Shown one piece after another: positions 34,601 through 48,361 of a stretch of 64,000 nt of DNA. How positions within the stretch are numbered: position 1 is the stretch's first letter; every line of letters begins with the position of its first letter. The translations under genes were made by a program, and so were the position numbers. Source of the stretch: Scedosporium boydii (lineage: Eukaryota; Ascomycota; Sordariomycetes; Microascales; Microascaceae); the NCBI GenBank assembly GCA_002221725.1, contig NJFT01000004.1, positions 62,001-126,000 on the forward strand. Reading direction: 5' to 3'. The notes below the pieces were generated by a model. The model made no database searches and was not told where the DNA came from. It worked only from the letters and a program-made list of their open reading frames with translations.

Positions 34601-37600
34601 ACTCTTCTGCGCCTTTGTGCAACTCCGTGTTCGTGTCTCGATCAGGTGTTCTCCCCGAGTCCTTTTTCTGCATGTATACAAACTAGGCTGCAAGAGTTGG
34701 GGACATTCGTGATGTACAATCTGCCTAGCCGTCGATACGGACCATGTTCTCGAAGGGAGAAAGGCTCGTCATGAGTCCAGTGAGACGTGCTTGAGGGGAC
34801 GGGATGGGAGACGACGTGAAGTGTGTGTATGAGTATGTCTGTGGCCCAACCCCCCGTCCAGTTTCCCACCTTCCCTTTCCCGCTCGCCGGGCCGCTTGAT
34901 CTGGTCAACTAATAATAATACTCCGTCCTTTGCTTGGCCTTTTGATCTTCTGGTTCATTTGGATTGGTGGTAAGCACCTTCTTCGACTGGGCTGGTGGGG
35001 TGTGCGTGTAAATTGCTTTTTCCATTGCGCAAGCTTTGCCCCTTCTCCTTTTCTGTCTTTCTCTCCAACGATGTCGAGACACCACCCTACAGCCTCTAAC
35101 AAAATCCACATCAGACTGCATACTATTCTGTTTCGAAAGGAAAAAGAACAGTCCAGAGTCCGGACTATACTAGTACGCTAGATATGTATGGGCTAACGCG
35201 GCGGTAAAACCCAGTTTCAGGTGAGGACCCAAACACGCCTTCACGAACTTCGAGCCCAGCGCTAACCAAACGAAAACTTGAAGAGAATCAATCCATAGCG
35301 CTAAGGAGGGACAGTGATTGACTGTCTGCCTTGGTCTAAAAGAGGGTGGCGTCTGCCACCTGGCCTGCAGGAAGATCCGATATCTCCAGACCGGAGGAAT
35401 ATTCTCCTAACATTACACTACACTAGTAAAAATGCGAAAAACAACAGGCTGGAAACTATTCCCACCGGAGTAGAGATCTGCAGACTGTGGCGGTCAAGTG
35501 TCTCAAGGGGGAACAACGCACCACTCCGGGGAACTTTGCTAGAGGCTCCGTGTTAAACTACACTGCACCCGTCATATCTATGTATCGTTGCTCCTTGCGC
35601 CGGAGCAGGACAGAGACGAGTTCCGTAATCTGGGCGCTAGACAGGGAGTTTCCATCCCCGCGGGATGAAGTCAACGATGCGCATTCCAAGTCGGAAACAC
35701 TGCCGGCAGCGGGGGATGTGAGGACATCAATGTAAGCGCTTGTGGATGCCCTCGTGTCTGCACTGAGGATCACTTGTCCAATGAAGCTACCGAGTCCCCT
35801 CGATACGCAAACTAGAAGTGCACTCACATCTTTCGAGATTCTATTTCAGGTTTCTAGTCTTGAATGCAGGGTTACGACATATTTGTTCGTCAACCACGAA
35901 CTAGGTTACCCGTTTCCCGTTCTCCGTGCCTCGAAATAGATCAATATATTGCCAACCCATAGAGAATATAGCAATAACAAGCCGTTCCCCGCCCGCAAGG
36001 CAAAAGACGAACGCCTGCCGGTTGAAATCCCCTTCCCAATCTCACTATCCGCCAGCCCGCGCACTTGCCACCTCGTCTTTACACCCCCCTTGCCCTGATA
36101 GCATCACTTGATAGACCCATTCGTGGGTTTTTCTTTTCTTACCAACTGCCGTATGCAACTGCACAAATCGTCCGACAGGACTCGGCATACAAGCACAACA
36201 AGCACAGAGCATGAACACGGACCAAAGGGTGGCGAAGGGGAAAAACGCACGGTTGTCCATGCTGTCGGTGATGGTTCCTCACTCCTAGGCATTTCGTACG
36301 ATCCCGGTACGAGACGCCACGCCAAGAATTTCTTTTCTTTTTATTAGCATTATTATTATTATTATTTTCTTCTTCTTGGGCCTCGGGGAACTGCAGGTCC
36401 TTGTGTTATATGATCTGCCTTTTATAGAAGCAGCCTTGGCCCGAGTACGAAGTGCAACTGGCGTGATGAGAGAGATGGTGAGACACTCCGAAAACGCATG
36501 GCAGGGACTCGGCAATTGGGGGCTTCGTGATTGGGGGCGGGATGGTTAATTTCGATCTGGGAGCAAGTTCCCGGAAGCTGCCGAGGAAGATTTTTTATTA
36601 GATTATTTTCTTCAAGGATCGCCGGGGTAACTTTCTTTTTTTTTTTTCTTCTCTCGTGATCCGGATCTCGCATTTGTACCTCCAAGTATGATGCAGACTT
36701 GCAGGATTCTGGTGCATTCTGGTGCGACATGTAGAGTGAAGGAGGGGATGTAAATAGCATCATTTTTTGATTACACCAAAGAAAAACAAATCTCCCTCTT
36801 TCCGCAGGTAAGGTGTCCCACTTCGGATAGTGCGGAACGAAGCAGGGGGGCTTAGGGCTTGAGAAAGAGGAGGGAAGACCGAGGTCGAGATGGAGATGGT
36901 GGAAAGATGCGATTTTGATACTGGTTTGACTCGTGATGTTCCTGATGTTCCTGACATCCCGGATGATATCCCACGTCCGGCCGACCCTCAATCCCAGATC
37001 CCAACTCAATATTGTCTCCTCCCTCCTCCCTCCGTCTTCCCATCTCCTCTTCCGAGCCGTCGTCATGAACCAATCGATATTGGCGGACCCAGCACGACGG
37101 TATACAAGCCTCCCGAGGTACCTCAAGAACCAGGGATGTAAAAAGCGAAAGCATAGAAGAAAAGCCAATATCTGCAGTGCCACCAAAAATCTCGGAACGA
37201 TGAAATGAAAATGGCCGTTAGTGGCTTTCTCACATTCCTCCATCATCCGTGGAGTTCCAATATTTGCTATCTAGGGCGAATAAAACGAGGCTGGGACGCC
37301 CAAGCAAGGGGCACGACGTTGGAAGGCCCAACCCGGTCCCAACAACGAGGTCCTTGGACTCCGTGATCACCAGCGCGATGTCACCATGATACCAGAGCCT
37401 AGGACCAAAAGCAAGGCGAAGGCGGCGTTGGTTGGTGATGTGTTCCGGCATTCCGCGCCTTTCCCCTCTCCCAACCTGTCGGGTACAGGGGAGAAACAAG
37501 GACGGAATTATAGCGCAAAGCACCAAATACACACACCCCTTTCCTCAAACCAATATCTGGCATGGGGGGCTACATATCGTTATTACCAGTACCGGATTTC

Positions 37601-37700
37601 TTGGGATATTCCCATGGACAAGGGTTGTAATATTTGGTGGGAGGGGGGGCTATAGTTGTCTGTGTTATAGGATCCAAGATGAGATACCAACGAAGAGGTG
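31649..37700. other. Gene-free stretch, left part
   Basis: Start of the 24.3 kb region without a supportable gene. Simple sequence is scattered: a CT microsatellite at about 32186-32205, an 11-C run at 32879-32889, a 16-A run at 34168-34183 and an ATT repeat near 36345-36366. The longest frame of the whole stretch lies here on the minus strand (36422-37246, 274 codons); it has a hydrophobic N-terminal segment but no recognised domain, and I do not call it a gene. No exact TACGAAGTA copy lies here, only a near match at 36446-36454. Confidence 0.6.
34168..34183. repeat. Poly-A tract (16 A)
   Basis: Uninterrupted A run on the + strand in the gene-free stretch. Confidence 0.9.
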
Positions 37701-37762
37701 CAGAACTGGCGAAATTGAAAAGGGAACTAGCGTACCGTCTCTTGGTCGAGTTACGACATGCG

Positions 37763-37793
37763 TACGAAGTAGTGTACACGATACTACTTCGTG
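37763..37793. repeat. Inverted pair of TACGAAGTA-type words forming a hairpin-capable palindrome
   Basis: Ten-base arms ACGAAGTAGT (37764-37773) and ACTACTTCGT (37783-37792) are perfect reverse complements around a 9-nt loop. The left arm contains an exact 9-mer; the right copy ends TACTTCGTG. Confidence 0.85.
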
Positions 37794-40700
37794 CACTCAT
37801 GACTTCACTGTTTCAAAGAGTGTTCTCTCTTTTGGGTTGGCACGATGGAACTGAGCAGTCAGGACGTTGCACTGCTAAGCGACTAGCACTCTCCCTAGAG
37901 GAAGGGTATGAGAGATGGGGGGAGGGCACGAGGGAATGGGGTTGGAAAGGAACCTGTCGATCCGTGGCTTCAAAGAGTGGGCACCGTAGTAGTGGGCTTC
38001 GTAGTGTCGCACTCTGATCAATTGATGGCTTGCCTGGCAGTTTTTTTCCCATCGTCATCCGGGTTCCCCATGTCCCTGGGTCCCCATCCATCCCGCACGA
38101 CGGATGACACCTGCGTAACAAGCGCTACAACTCTGACGATGTGACTGCCAAGTATCCAATCCCGCCAAAGCACGAAAGCAGCGTAGTGTTGTGTCCACAG
38201 TCCACAAAGCCGGGCAAGTACGAAGTCGCAGCGAGAGTGGAGTTCGTTGGAGTTGTTTCCGCTCCGCAGTGAATGTTTAGCACGGTTTGGAAAGGGCAAA
38301 AAAACGAGTCGGTCATGGGATCGCCATCTCATTGATGAAGATCCGGAGCAAGATGAGCTGAAACCACGTAGCTGATACTACACTACGACTGCTCCATCGC
38401 GAACCAACACGCTGGATTGGATATAGCCGGGGTTTTTGTGATGTTACATTTTCTGAAGAGCAATATCGAGCTCAATGCTATGGGGCATCGTCATCATCGA
38501 GTTTCCAAGTTTTTTTTTGTTTTTTTTTTTTCTCGCAAGTTAGCGAAATTGACACCTGCGAGAGAAATGGAGCCTTTTGCTGGCGCTATTCTCACGGGAC
38601 TGTTTAGGTTCTGAGATTGCTTCAAATACGATCAAGATGGGTCGAGATCTATGATGCGGGATCAATACAGTCCAATGGAAAGAAGATTCCATTGATCCCA
38701 GCGCTGCGGGTAAGATGAGCGGTACAACCAACAATGGGGACATTAACGAAACCCTGAGGTTCAGTTTACTTTTTTTTTTTCTCTGAATTTTAAATATTAT
38801 CTCTGTTCTCTCACGGCATCATACGGTTATACGAAGTACGGGCTTCCCGTTGCTTGGTGCTGCAGGTCGAGGAACAATTACAGTCAGACCGGAGGCGGCG
38901 TATCACTGCGAAGCGATGCGTCTTCGTGCATATAGGAAAAAGGCTTTGTACCTGCCACTCGGGTATCCCGATCATACCCAAGATTCCTTTTGCTTGCATG
39001 GCTGGCTGCGTTTGGGGTTTACTCAACGAACCACTGCAGTAAAATGATCCTGTAAATATGCAAGACGAAAAGGGAGAGTGTGTGTGTTTGTGGAAGAGAG
39101 AAAATAAAGAATCAACCACCGATACCGATTGCTGTTTACCGGCCCTGCATCATCCTCCATTTGGCAAGAAGTGCGAAGCATGCTGGAAGGTTCTCTTGCT
39201 GCCGTCTTCCCCCTTCTTCCCCTTGGCGTTGTATTTGATGCAAGCAGCAGTGAGACGCTCTCCATCTCTGCTCCAAATATTGACAGGCTCAGACCGTAAG
39301 CCTAAGGCTCAACGTCACCGCCAGCCTTCATTCGGTGATCTGAGCATCAAAAGCCACATACCGACAGTTCAAGTAGGAAGGAGAAAGAAAAAAACGAAAA
39401 ATATGATATCTCGCATTTTTGGGCAGTTCCTCCGCCCTCTCGAATCCACAAACTGGGCTGGAAGTCTTATGCACATGCCAGCCATCAAAGACCCAGATGG
39501 CGCTTCCGATCTTTTCTCGCGAGACGCTCCACATCAATTGATTCATGTAAGTAAGATGAGAGGATATGGGGGCCATTCGTTGTTTTTCCATCCACACCCC
39601 CTTGACAAAAACATCTCGTGTCGGGCGTTGGGGATGGAAAGAACTGTTTCGAAGACGTGGCTAGTTCCCATCCAAGAGTTGAGGATTGCGAGCAGGTCCC
39701 CCCGTCTTGAGTCTTCATCCTAACCCATTCTCCGGACCGACTGGCGTTGATTGAACAGCATCGTGGAAGGAAGGGGTCCTTTCGGCCAAATGCACCTCAC
39801 AATATCCTTCCCTCGGCGCTTGTTGCGGCGAATACTAGCGCGCCCTTGCCCTGTCCTGCCCTGTTCCCCGGCAGTAAAAGCCCGTGCCTGCTGGACCCTA
39901 CTGCCTGTAGCCTGCCTGTCCGTAACTGACAAACCTGTCAGTGCTCTCCGATCCGCACTTGACAACAAAGTCGTGTATGCCCGCTACGGTTGGATCGGGC
40001 CTTGCCAACCGCCGATCACCTCTGACGCAAGAAGTTTAATGTTTCTTCCTGCTTCCCCGTCGTCGTCGCGTCCCATCAAGGCGGCCCTTTGGCGGTCCCT
40101 TTCCCTTTTCGCGTCCCCACACCAGCTGGCAATGGAGCACTGAACGAGACCCACCACCAAAGTTGAATCCTCTACTTCGTAATGGAGTGCACCGCGTCCT
40201 TACATCTGATGGCGTGCTTGTGCCTGGCTCCCCATTTTTTTCCCCCCCTTCTGAATTTGTAGTGTACTCCGCGGTGTGGATGTTAACTCAGTAAGTATGC
40301 ATCGCGCAGGGGACGGGGAAGCTCCAATTGATAAGGTTGAAGGAGGGGAGACACTCGCCCACCCACAAAGTCAAGCCACAGACTAAGTTGAGAGCTTGCA
40401 CATCTACCGCCCACACTTGCAGGGCCAGGCCCGGCCAGACCAGGCTACGTGTGCGGTTCTTCAACGCAGAGAAACCCAGAATGTACCTGCAAGCCCCATC
40501 GGTCACTCCGAACCCCAAACGGCAAAACAGACAGCAAATCACCGAACACCAGCCAATCGCGGCCCGGAACTCCCCAGAGTCTCAACTCGACCACGAAAAA
40601 AAGTGCCGATTCACTCGGTCTCTTTTTTTCATTTTCCCCAGGGTTTATTTTCGTGAGAGCTATCAAAGGTACTCTTTTACCGAATATCTTTACTTCATCG

Positions 40701-43700
40701 GTATTTATGTGGGTTTAGCGTTTCTGGTTCTTGGGAAGAGGCACGCTGAGAAGGTTACAATGATGCCGAGTGCTTTGTGTACTGAATGGAATCCCTGACA
40801 AATTTGGGTGGTCTCTACGAAGCAATGAAGCCGCGGTCTCCGTGATACTGTCGCGATTGTAACATCACCCGCTAAAATATTGCGTCAAGCCTCTACGCTC
40901 TATTACCAATAGCACAATCAATATTTAAATTCCGACGGGGAGCACGCAGAGCCCAGCATCAATATTATCCATCGAATGGTAATGGTATCCATGTCCATTA
41001 CTCACATCGGTCGGGGGAAAAGGTTTATAGAGAAAAGAAGAAAAAAAAAAGCAATATGACCAGGGCAAAGTCGGGAGGAGCAACGCATTCACTTCCCCGA
41101 GCCCCAGCGAATCATCGACGCTAAAGGCGGCATTAAAACATTGAAGTCGTCACAGCCCGCAGCATACGAGGTGGCCATTGTCCATCGAGTACAATGGGTA
41201 CGGTACCTGGCATCTCTGAGCAAATAATCTTATCCTGCACCTAGTATTCTTTTACGTACCTTGAATTCAATCCCGTAGTGTACTTTCACACATCAGATAG
41301 TGTCCGGCTTGCTGGGTGGCCTATCAGGAGTCGGCCAAGACTCATTGTCCGAATCAATGCACGCTCTCTTGTTTCCCTTCAGGGGGGCAGGGGGGAAAAA
41401 GCCATGTCGATCTGCAGTCACCGCAAGCCAGACCGCTGCCAGAACCAAGTATGACAGGCAAGAAAGTTTTGCCTTGGCTTGGAGGTCACTCCCGGACCTG
41501 TGCTGGTTTCTTTTCGTGACACCTACGCAGTACGAAGTAGTTGCAGGATTGTTAGTGCCTGGCTAGATTTTACTCCGTGCTTCCAAGTTGGCAGATGAGA
41601 GCCAACATCCGGAGTTTACGCTGGGGATTCACTCTTATGACTCTTTTAAATTCCTTCAACTTGAGGGCATTGCTAGTCGAGTCCTCCCTTCAACACTCTG
41701 GTCCACTGCAACATTGTCAGTCGCAGAGCATTCCAGGATTGGCAGCAGTGCAAAATTTATCAGTGCACCGATGAGCAGTTGCCCGAGACTTCATCTTGGT
41801 CTGTGCCTTGCCGCCTGGTAGGGAAAATTAGGCGAAACCAAAGCGAGAATTTGGTCGAATTGGAATCGGAACCTCTGGTAAAGTCGCTCCAGTGGCCGTA
41901 AGCGGTCGAAAATGCTACGTTGACATTGAGTATATGTGGTTCATCTTAAACACGAAGATTGCTGGACGGCGGAAGATCAGAGCAAGGGAGCGGGATCCCA
42001 AGATGATGGGTAATGCAACCCAACGGATTTCTTGGGACAGCGAAGAAAGCGATATGGAGTGCTCATTGGGGGGAAACGAGGACTGCATGTGGAAGAGGGT
42101 TCCATTGGGGGCAGTGCCGTGTACAAGGTACTTTGAAGTTGCATCCTGTTGCCGACCAATGTGCCTGCCTTTTCCTCGCGGGCGATGTATCTTGGTACTG
42201 TACCTTTTTCCCCTTTGTACTTGTCGGGAAAAGTACCACAAGACTGCCTGTTCTGGCGATTTGGTTCTCCACAGGCTCCACCGACCAATGTACACGACGC
42301 GACGTAGTTCTAGTGTAATACAGTACCATGGCTTTGTGGCGGGTACTGTACACTAGTGCAATTGGGGACTTGGAGAAGTACCTAATACTCGTCACAATAC
42401 TTTGGCTCTCGACGCAGGGGAGGGGTGCAGTTAGCCAGATGGTGATGCGCAATACTTCCGCGTCCCTCCGAGAAATGTTATAGCCCTACAGTGTACAGTG
42501 ATGTGCGTGCTGTGCTGTGCTGCGCTGTGTCTACTGAGGGATTGAGATTGAAGGTGGGTGTCTGTGCAGTGGTGAATAGATCACTCAATTGATTGATGTT
42601 ACGCCATTGATACTTCGTATCTCAAGCATACGACATCGGTGTAAACGATGGAACTCTCACACCTCTGCAAAACGCTCTTAATCAAAACTTCTCACATTTT
42701 CGAAGCACATCACCGATGCGAATTGTGACAGAAACCAGTGGACTCTCCCGTAGTGTCGAAGTGCACGTGCTGTTTCTCAACAATGGAGTATGGATCCGCC
42801 GTCTTGACCCTTGCTAGGGCCATTACATCCATCCTCTGTGCAGTGGTCTCCATCTCCACTCCAAGGCGGGGCCATCGCTAATCTATCCTAGAACAAAGTG
42901 GAATTTATTTCCACTCTAGCGGCAAGAAATAACCCTCCGACGGCACTCGGACGAACGTATTTGTCCTTAGCGAATGCGAGAGCGAACGCAGGTCCAAAAG
43001 CAGACGAAGTACTAACTTATGCACGAGGAGGACATCACGGAATTGCAAAAAACAGCTTCTCAAACTTGATATCCCTGAACCGAACACACAAATCACTCAC
43101 TCGTGTCTCTCTTTCTCCATCAGCCCTACGAGGAAACATCAAAAAAGACTCAGCCACAAACTAGCGCTCGACAACCTTCCATCTTCGTTCTCTACCGCAT
43201 CGTCACATGGCGTAGCCGAGGTGTAAGTAAAGACAAAATAGGAAACATTCGATACTCATCTTAAAAACCCCAAATGGCGGTCTTGTCAATCCGTTCATTG
43301 GATGAACTTTATTCACCGCTCCTGCCACGATGAGTTGGCGCTTCTTCTGTTTTCCCCGCGCCTCAGTTGGCGCATGCGCTTGAGCCATTTAGCAGGTGGG
43401 TCGTAGAAAATCGTGGCTTGGAATGCTGCTAAAAGGTACATCAAATTTAGAGCGTGGGCCTGCACCGAAATGGGTAACCTGGACGTGAGGCCTCCGTTGA
43501 GGGTTGTGGCGCAGTCATCGGGGAGAACCGCGTCGCCGGATACGAAGAATGGAATCAATGTTTTCCAACTGGAGACACCGATCATACGGCAAATGCAAGG
43601 AAGAGAATGACGATGCATCATGACAACACTCATCCACCGAAACGGGCAGGAAAGTCAAATCTGGGGAGAATGGAAATGTGTGGCTTGTGAATAAAAGTTA

Positions 43701-45656
43701 TGGCGGTGTGCTTAACATTAACAGAATCAAGCGCGCTGTCCAAAGAAAGTGATGCTCATCTTACGCCTCGCCATGTTGCGCAGTGCGCACTAAGCTTCAG
43801 CTCGTTCAGCTCAAAAACCTTACTTCGGCCCTATTCGTTCGTTTTTCCCTTACATGATTTTGCTCACATTCTTGATGTAAATGAGAAAATAGCCGCGGTG
43901 AGGCGGGCCGCATAGGGCTAGATGATGACGTTGATCGCTTCGGTGTAGTTTTTGTGTCTTCTTTCTTTTTCATCTGATCTATTGACGCAGTGAGGAGACA
44001 TCGTGATCTCCTTTCCGTCTTGGCGGACGTTGAGGGAAGACTGCGCCTCGCCCACACCCCCATCTAAACTACCTTCTTCACATCATAATGGATATCCTAC
44101 TTCGTATACACAACGCGGGGACTAGTCGCTTCTTTCTCGCCTACGCGGGATGGCTGTGACGGGAAAGCGGCCTCCATCATCCATTGAATTGATTGCCTCT
44201 GGGGAAAATATGGGGCTTGGCTCGGGGTTCACAAATCAGATTGCTGGATGCCGAGCCGCTGGGTCGCCGAACTCGGTATTCCGATTAATTCTTGCACGCA
44301 GCCATCATCGATTCGTGAATTGATGCTCTCGAGTACTTAAGTATCTTCCGAGTGAAACTTGGTACTCATCGCTTTTCTAGAGACGTTTGAGGCCTACCTT
44401 ATTGTAACCGTCGCATTGAGCCTTCCTCGCTCTCCTCTCCTACTTCAGTTTACCGAAACGAAGCATCATGCTAAACCGGCGTATGGGTTTGCTTCTTTAT
44501 CGACCTCGGTCTGCAATTCCGCGAGGTGAACATGGGGTCCGGCGTCTAAAGGAGAGGACCAAACTCGGGCATCCACACCCGCCCGAAGCCTAGATCCGAC
44601 GATGCCCCTATCCACGCGGGATAACCCCTACCATCGCGTGTCACCCCTTCCATGGACGCCCCTAGAAATTCCGCACCTCTGGCATTATGGAGCAAAAACA
44701 TGCTCAACCCGCACGAGCCAGCCACACAGACTTGCAAATTGAACAGTCCTGTCATCATGCAATTAACGCGTTGACCAGTCATGGCTTGAAATGGACATAC
44801 ACCACTTGCGATCTCTCACAACATCCCGCTTCCGTGAGATGTGCATTTTAACTCTTTAGGGAAGTAAGTTTCGAGCCTTGTAAAAATAGGGGTGTTGGAG
44901 CCGGTGTTTTGGGTCTTCTGCAAGCCTAGGGAGCATGTTGTTTTTTTGCTGTTTTATTTTCTTTGCTTAGTGCATCCGACTTTCATCATCCTTCCATCGA
45001 TGAAATGGTTTCGACCGAGGCGGAACGAAATGAAAACAATCGTGCACAAGTAAAAAACCACTGGTCGAAACAAAACGCCGCCTCCCTAGCCCTATAGCCA
45101 CCTCACTTTCAAGCATTGATCTTACATGATTCGAAAAAAGGAGAACTCCTTCGTAAATATGTTCCCACCAATGCCGATTCAACCCCCTCGATAAGGCTGA
45201 AGGCTGAGCACATTGGAACACTAACATTTTCCCGCGTCGATCCGCCCCCAACTGGGGCGCTTCAAACAAGCCGGACAGGATCCTGGCGTGCACGCGCATA
45301 ATAGGGGTTGGACCTTGTGGCCTCTCGGTAAGCCTTTCCGCGAAATGTTATTCGCCCATGACGAAGTGTTTAGGTTTGGTACGCAAGACAAGGGGGAAGA
45401 AAGCGAGATTATCACCAAGCAAAGAGGACCGCTCATAGTAGACTCTCATATGCCGTGAGAAACAACAGAAATCTAGATCTTGGTCCGATTTAAAACATAA
45501 ACTTGCTTTCTGTGGAGGGATCGGAGGGTGTTGAACGAGTCATTTGAGGGCGGCAGGTTAATCTCGCGGCGGGCAATAATACGCCAATACTAAGCCCATC
45601 GCAGTAAGGGTTCGATGAAGGCGAGCAAATCCTGCCAGCCACCACTCACTCCCTTC

Positions 45657-45680
45657 TTTTTTTTTTTTTTTTTTTTTTTT
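45657..45680. repeat. Poly-T tract (24 T)
   Basis: The longest homopolymer seen in the window, in the gene-free stretch. Confidence 0.9.
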
Positions 45681-46372
45681 CTTATTGAGGCGTGTGTACT
45701 CTCCTTCGTCTTGCTTCCACATTGCTTTCGGACCCGATTCCAAATACTTTTTAAACTCGACAAGGGCTTGAACAAGACAAACGCCACGTCTATGCACGGA
45801 GCAAGGAAACACAAGCCATTTTTCACGTCTCTTTTCGTTGGGTGATCTGCCCCAGGAATGGGTTTGCGGAATCGGACCCCATTTTCATTGAGGCTCAATT
45901 AATATTTCTGTCGGTGTGTCGTGTACAACTCCACTCCTTGCAGTATTTAGAGAGTGGGTTGGAAGTTTGCTCGGCTTGTTCCGGAACGAGCGTCCATCTC
46001 CAGAGTGTTTACTTTCTTTCGTCTTCCGGTGTCCGAGGTCATCAATCGGGGGGCCCTCCCTATTGCCTCCCCTCTCGATACTAGGGATAGTTTTGGACCC
46101 AGGATTCTTTAGATTTGAGGGTCAAGAAAGGGTTACGTTCAATGACACCCATTCGCAATCTCACACATCCATCATATCCAAACACGACATGATGGGATGT
46201 GTACGAAGTAGATAGGTAATGATAACAACTTTACTTCGCACTATTGACCATAAGGGTTGTCTGAAGACGTCTTTACCAAGTGAAAGGATCAACCCCTTAG
46301 CCTGTGGAGTGGGGGCCAGGACGGAGCTGGCAAGGGGACCAAGATTGTGTCCTAAACTTTGTACTTTGTACT

Positions 46373-46405
46373 GGGGACGGGGGACGGGGGACGGGGGGGA
46401 GGGGG
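46373..46405 (+). repeat. G-rich tandem repeat, predicted G-quadruplex
   Basis: Five G-runs of 4, 5, 5, 7 and 5 bases separated by AC, AC, AC and A (GGGGGAC-type heptamers). This meets the usual G-quadruplex pattern with loops of only 1-2 nt. Confidence 0.85.
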
Positions 46406-48345
46406 TGTGATCCCGCGGGGACTTAGCGCTATGAAAAATATGGCCTGGCGGCACGCCCCTGATAGGGATATGAGAGCGGTACCCTCCTCTACGAAGTAGG
46501 TGGTATTAGGGTGTGTTGGTGTTGGTGCAGTGCCACGAATGACCAGGACCATGCCGGCATCCCCATGTCATCCCAAGAATGCTACCATGTTGCCTCTAAT
46601 TCGCAGAGGTGAGTGCGCGCTCAATTCCGCATGTCGAGACTGCCAGACTGCCACATGACTCCTCCCCCCCCCCTTGCTTGTCGTGATGCGAGGAGTTTTG
46701 TCGGATGGTCGTGTGTGATTCCACTTGTAGGCTTCATGCTTCTGCAGGGGAAAAATTAAGGAAAAAAATTAGAAAATTAGTGGGGGCCATAAACATTCCC
46801 GTGCTACGGGGCAGGTTGGAAGAGAAACGATGGGTGTGGGTGAGAGTCGGTAATCTCCATTCCGTCAAACACCGCTACCTGTTCCCATGACGGGGGATGG
46901 CGAGAGGGATGTATGAAGTAAACTATTACTCCCCTCAATTCAAAAGAAATGACTAGGACTTGGGACTCTTCTGTAGATGCCTCCATCATGCGCTTAGAGG
47001 CGTCATTGGACAGCCACGAGTAGAACCAATGCCAGGAGACTAATATGTTGATGTCGCCAGATCCAAAGTCGTCGAAGTCTAGTGCCACCATTTGATGCTC
47101 CCTTCCTGTGCACCGCCACGAAAATGCTCTTTTTATAACTTTTAACTATTGGCAAGTGCGTGGAGACAAGTGATGTCTCATGTTCCGCAGCGAGTTGACC
47201 GACCTGAACCACAGGGCGAGATTTGAGGCAACCAATGAACAAGAAAGGGTTACATCCGTTCAAATCTCTGTGAAAGGACCACCATCCGCTGGCGCTGGCT
47301 GGGGTTTCCGTCAGCCACCCCGTGCAGAAACCGCTGAGCCACCGCTATTCCTGAAGGGGATACAAAAGTTGGGATGCAAAAATATTGGTGACCAGAAGGA
47401 GCCTAACATCGAAGAGGGAAAAATGAGACGGGAGAAAAAAAAAAAAGGAAAGAAGGAGAGAAAATACTAGGAAATGAGACGTGTTTCCCTCGTGCGGACC
47501 TCGTGCATGCTCCGTGGTTCTGCAAGGCGTGGAATCGAGAACATTGAAACTGTTATGGAGGCTCATGTTCAATGTTGCTTGTAGGAATAGGAAATAGCAT
47601 CACGACTCAGTCGTGGGGTCTTGCATGGTTGACTTGTACTAACTAGCATTGAGTTCAAGGTTCTGTTCAATGGCGGGGACATAAGCACTAAGCGATCAAA
47701 TCAATTAAATTTCGAGAGAAATCAATAGCTGGGAGCTAAAATGACGCCCGTCAAACAACGACAAGTATGTATTGATTCTTTGGGGATTCACTTTCTCCTC
47801 TGCCGCTGTCTCGCTCGGATCGAGACCAACCCCAAGTAGTTTCATACCCGATTAACAGACGCTGTGTGTGTCTTGGAGGGACCGGGGAATGTCGGGCCTT
47901 TGGCTGTGCATCATCCCCACGAAGACACTTTCTTTTTTTCGTTGTCTCGCAGAACATTGGCAACTTTCATCATCGCGGACTTCGGCCTCATTAGATGAAT
48001 AATATTATGTTCGGGGGAATTATTATTGCACAATTGGGATCGGGAGCGATCGTCGCTAGCAGGATCCTGTGAATGCAACCTCTCAGGCTTCCAAAGCATC
48101 GGAAATAAACCCTTTTCATCCCATCGAAGCCCCCTCAAGCCAGCAGGGCTCGTGCACCACCAAGGAGGTCGCGGCCTCCGCCAGAGAAATTGATGGGTCC
48201 CTCGAAACGTTTCCTCGCTGGCTGTCGCTATTGGATGCGCTCGTTGAATCGTCCAATCGCCGTCCCAGAAAGCCACAAACAAACCCTGCTAGCTATCATG
48301 TAACCTATGAACTATCAAGTATGAAGCAATTATGGGTTCTGAAAG

Positions 48346-48361
48346 TACTTCGTACAGAGTA
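48346..48361. repeat. Overlapping TAC-N3-GTA dyads
   Basis: TACTTCGTA (48346-48354) overlaps TACAGAGTA (48353-48361) by TA, so two dyads with different centres share bases. A further exact copy is at 48458-48466. Confidence 0.85.

Larger units (their letters stand above)
37701..46000. other. Gene-free stretch, middle part, rich in TACGAAGTA words
   Basis: No supportable gene or transposon. Exact TACGAAGTA/TACTTCGTA copies start at 37763, 38830, 40173, 41531, 42611 and 44098, with near matches at 38219 and 43003. GTACTGTAC occurs at 42195 and 42343. The longest frame is 221 codons (39058-39723, +), unrecognised. A 24-T run lies at 45657-45680. Confidence 0.6.

Noticed and set aside
39058..39723. 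221-codon plus-strand frame in the gene-free stretch
   Set aside because: No recognisable domain, no coding-like composition, and no start or splice context that convinces.
42605..42625. Resemblance of ATACTTCGTAT to a loxP arm
   Set aside because: Only about ten bases of one arm match and there is no paired arm with an 8-bp spacer. The similarity follows from the shared dyad and is probably chance.
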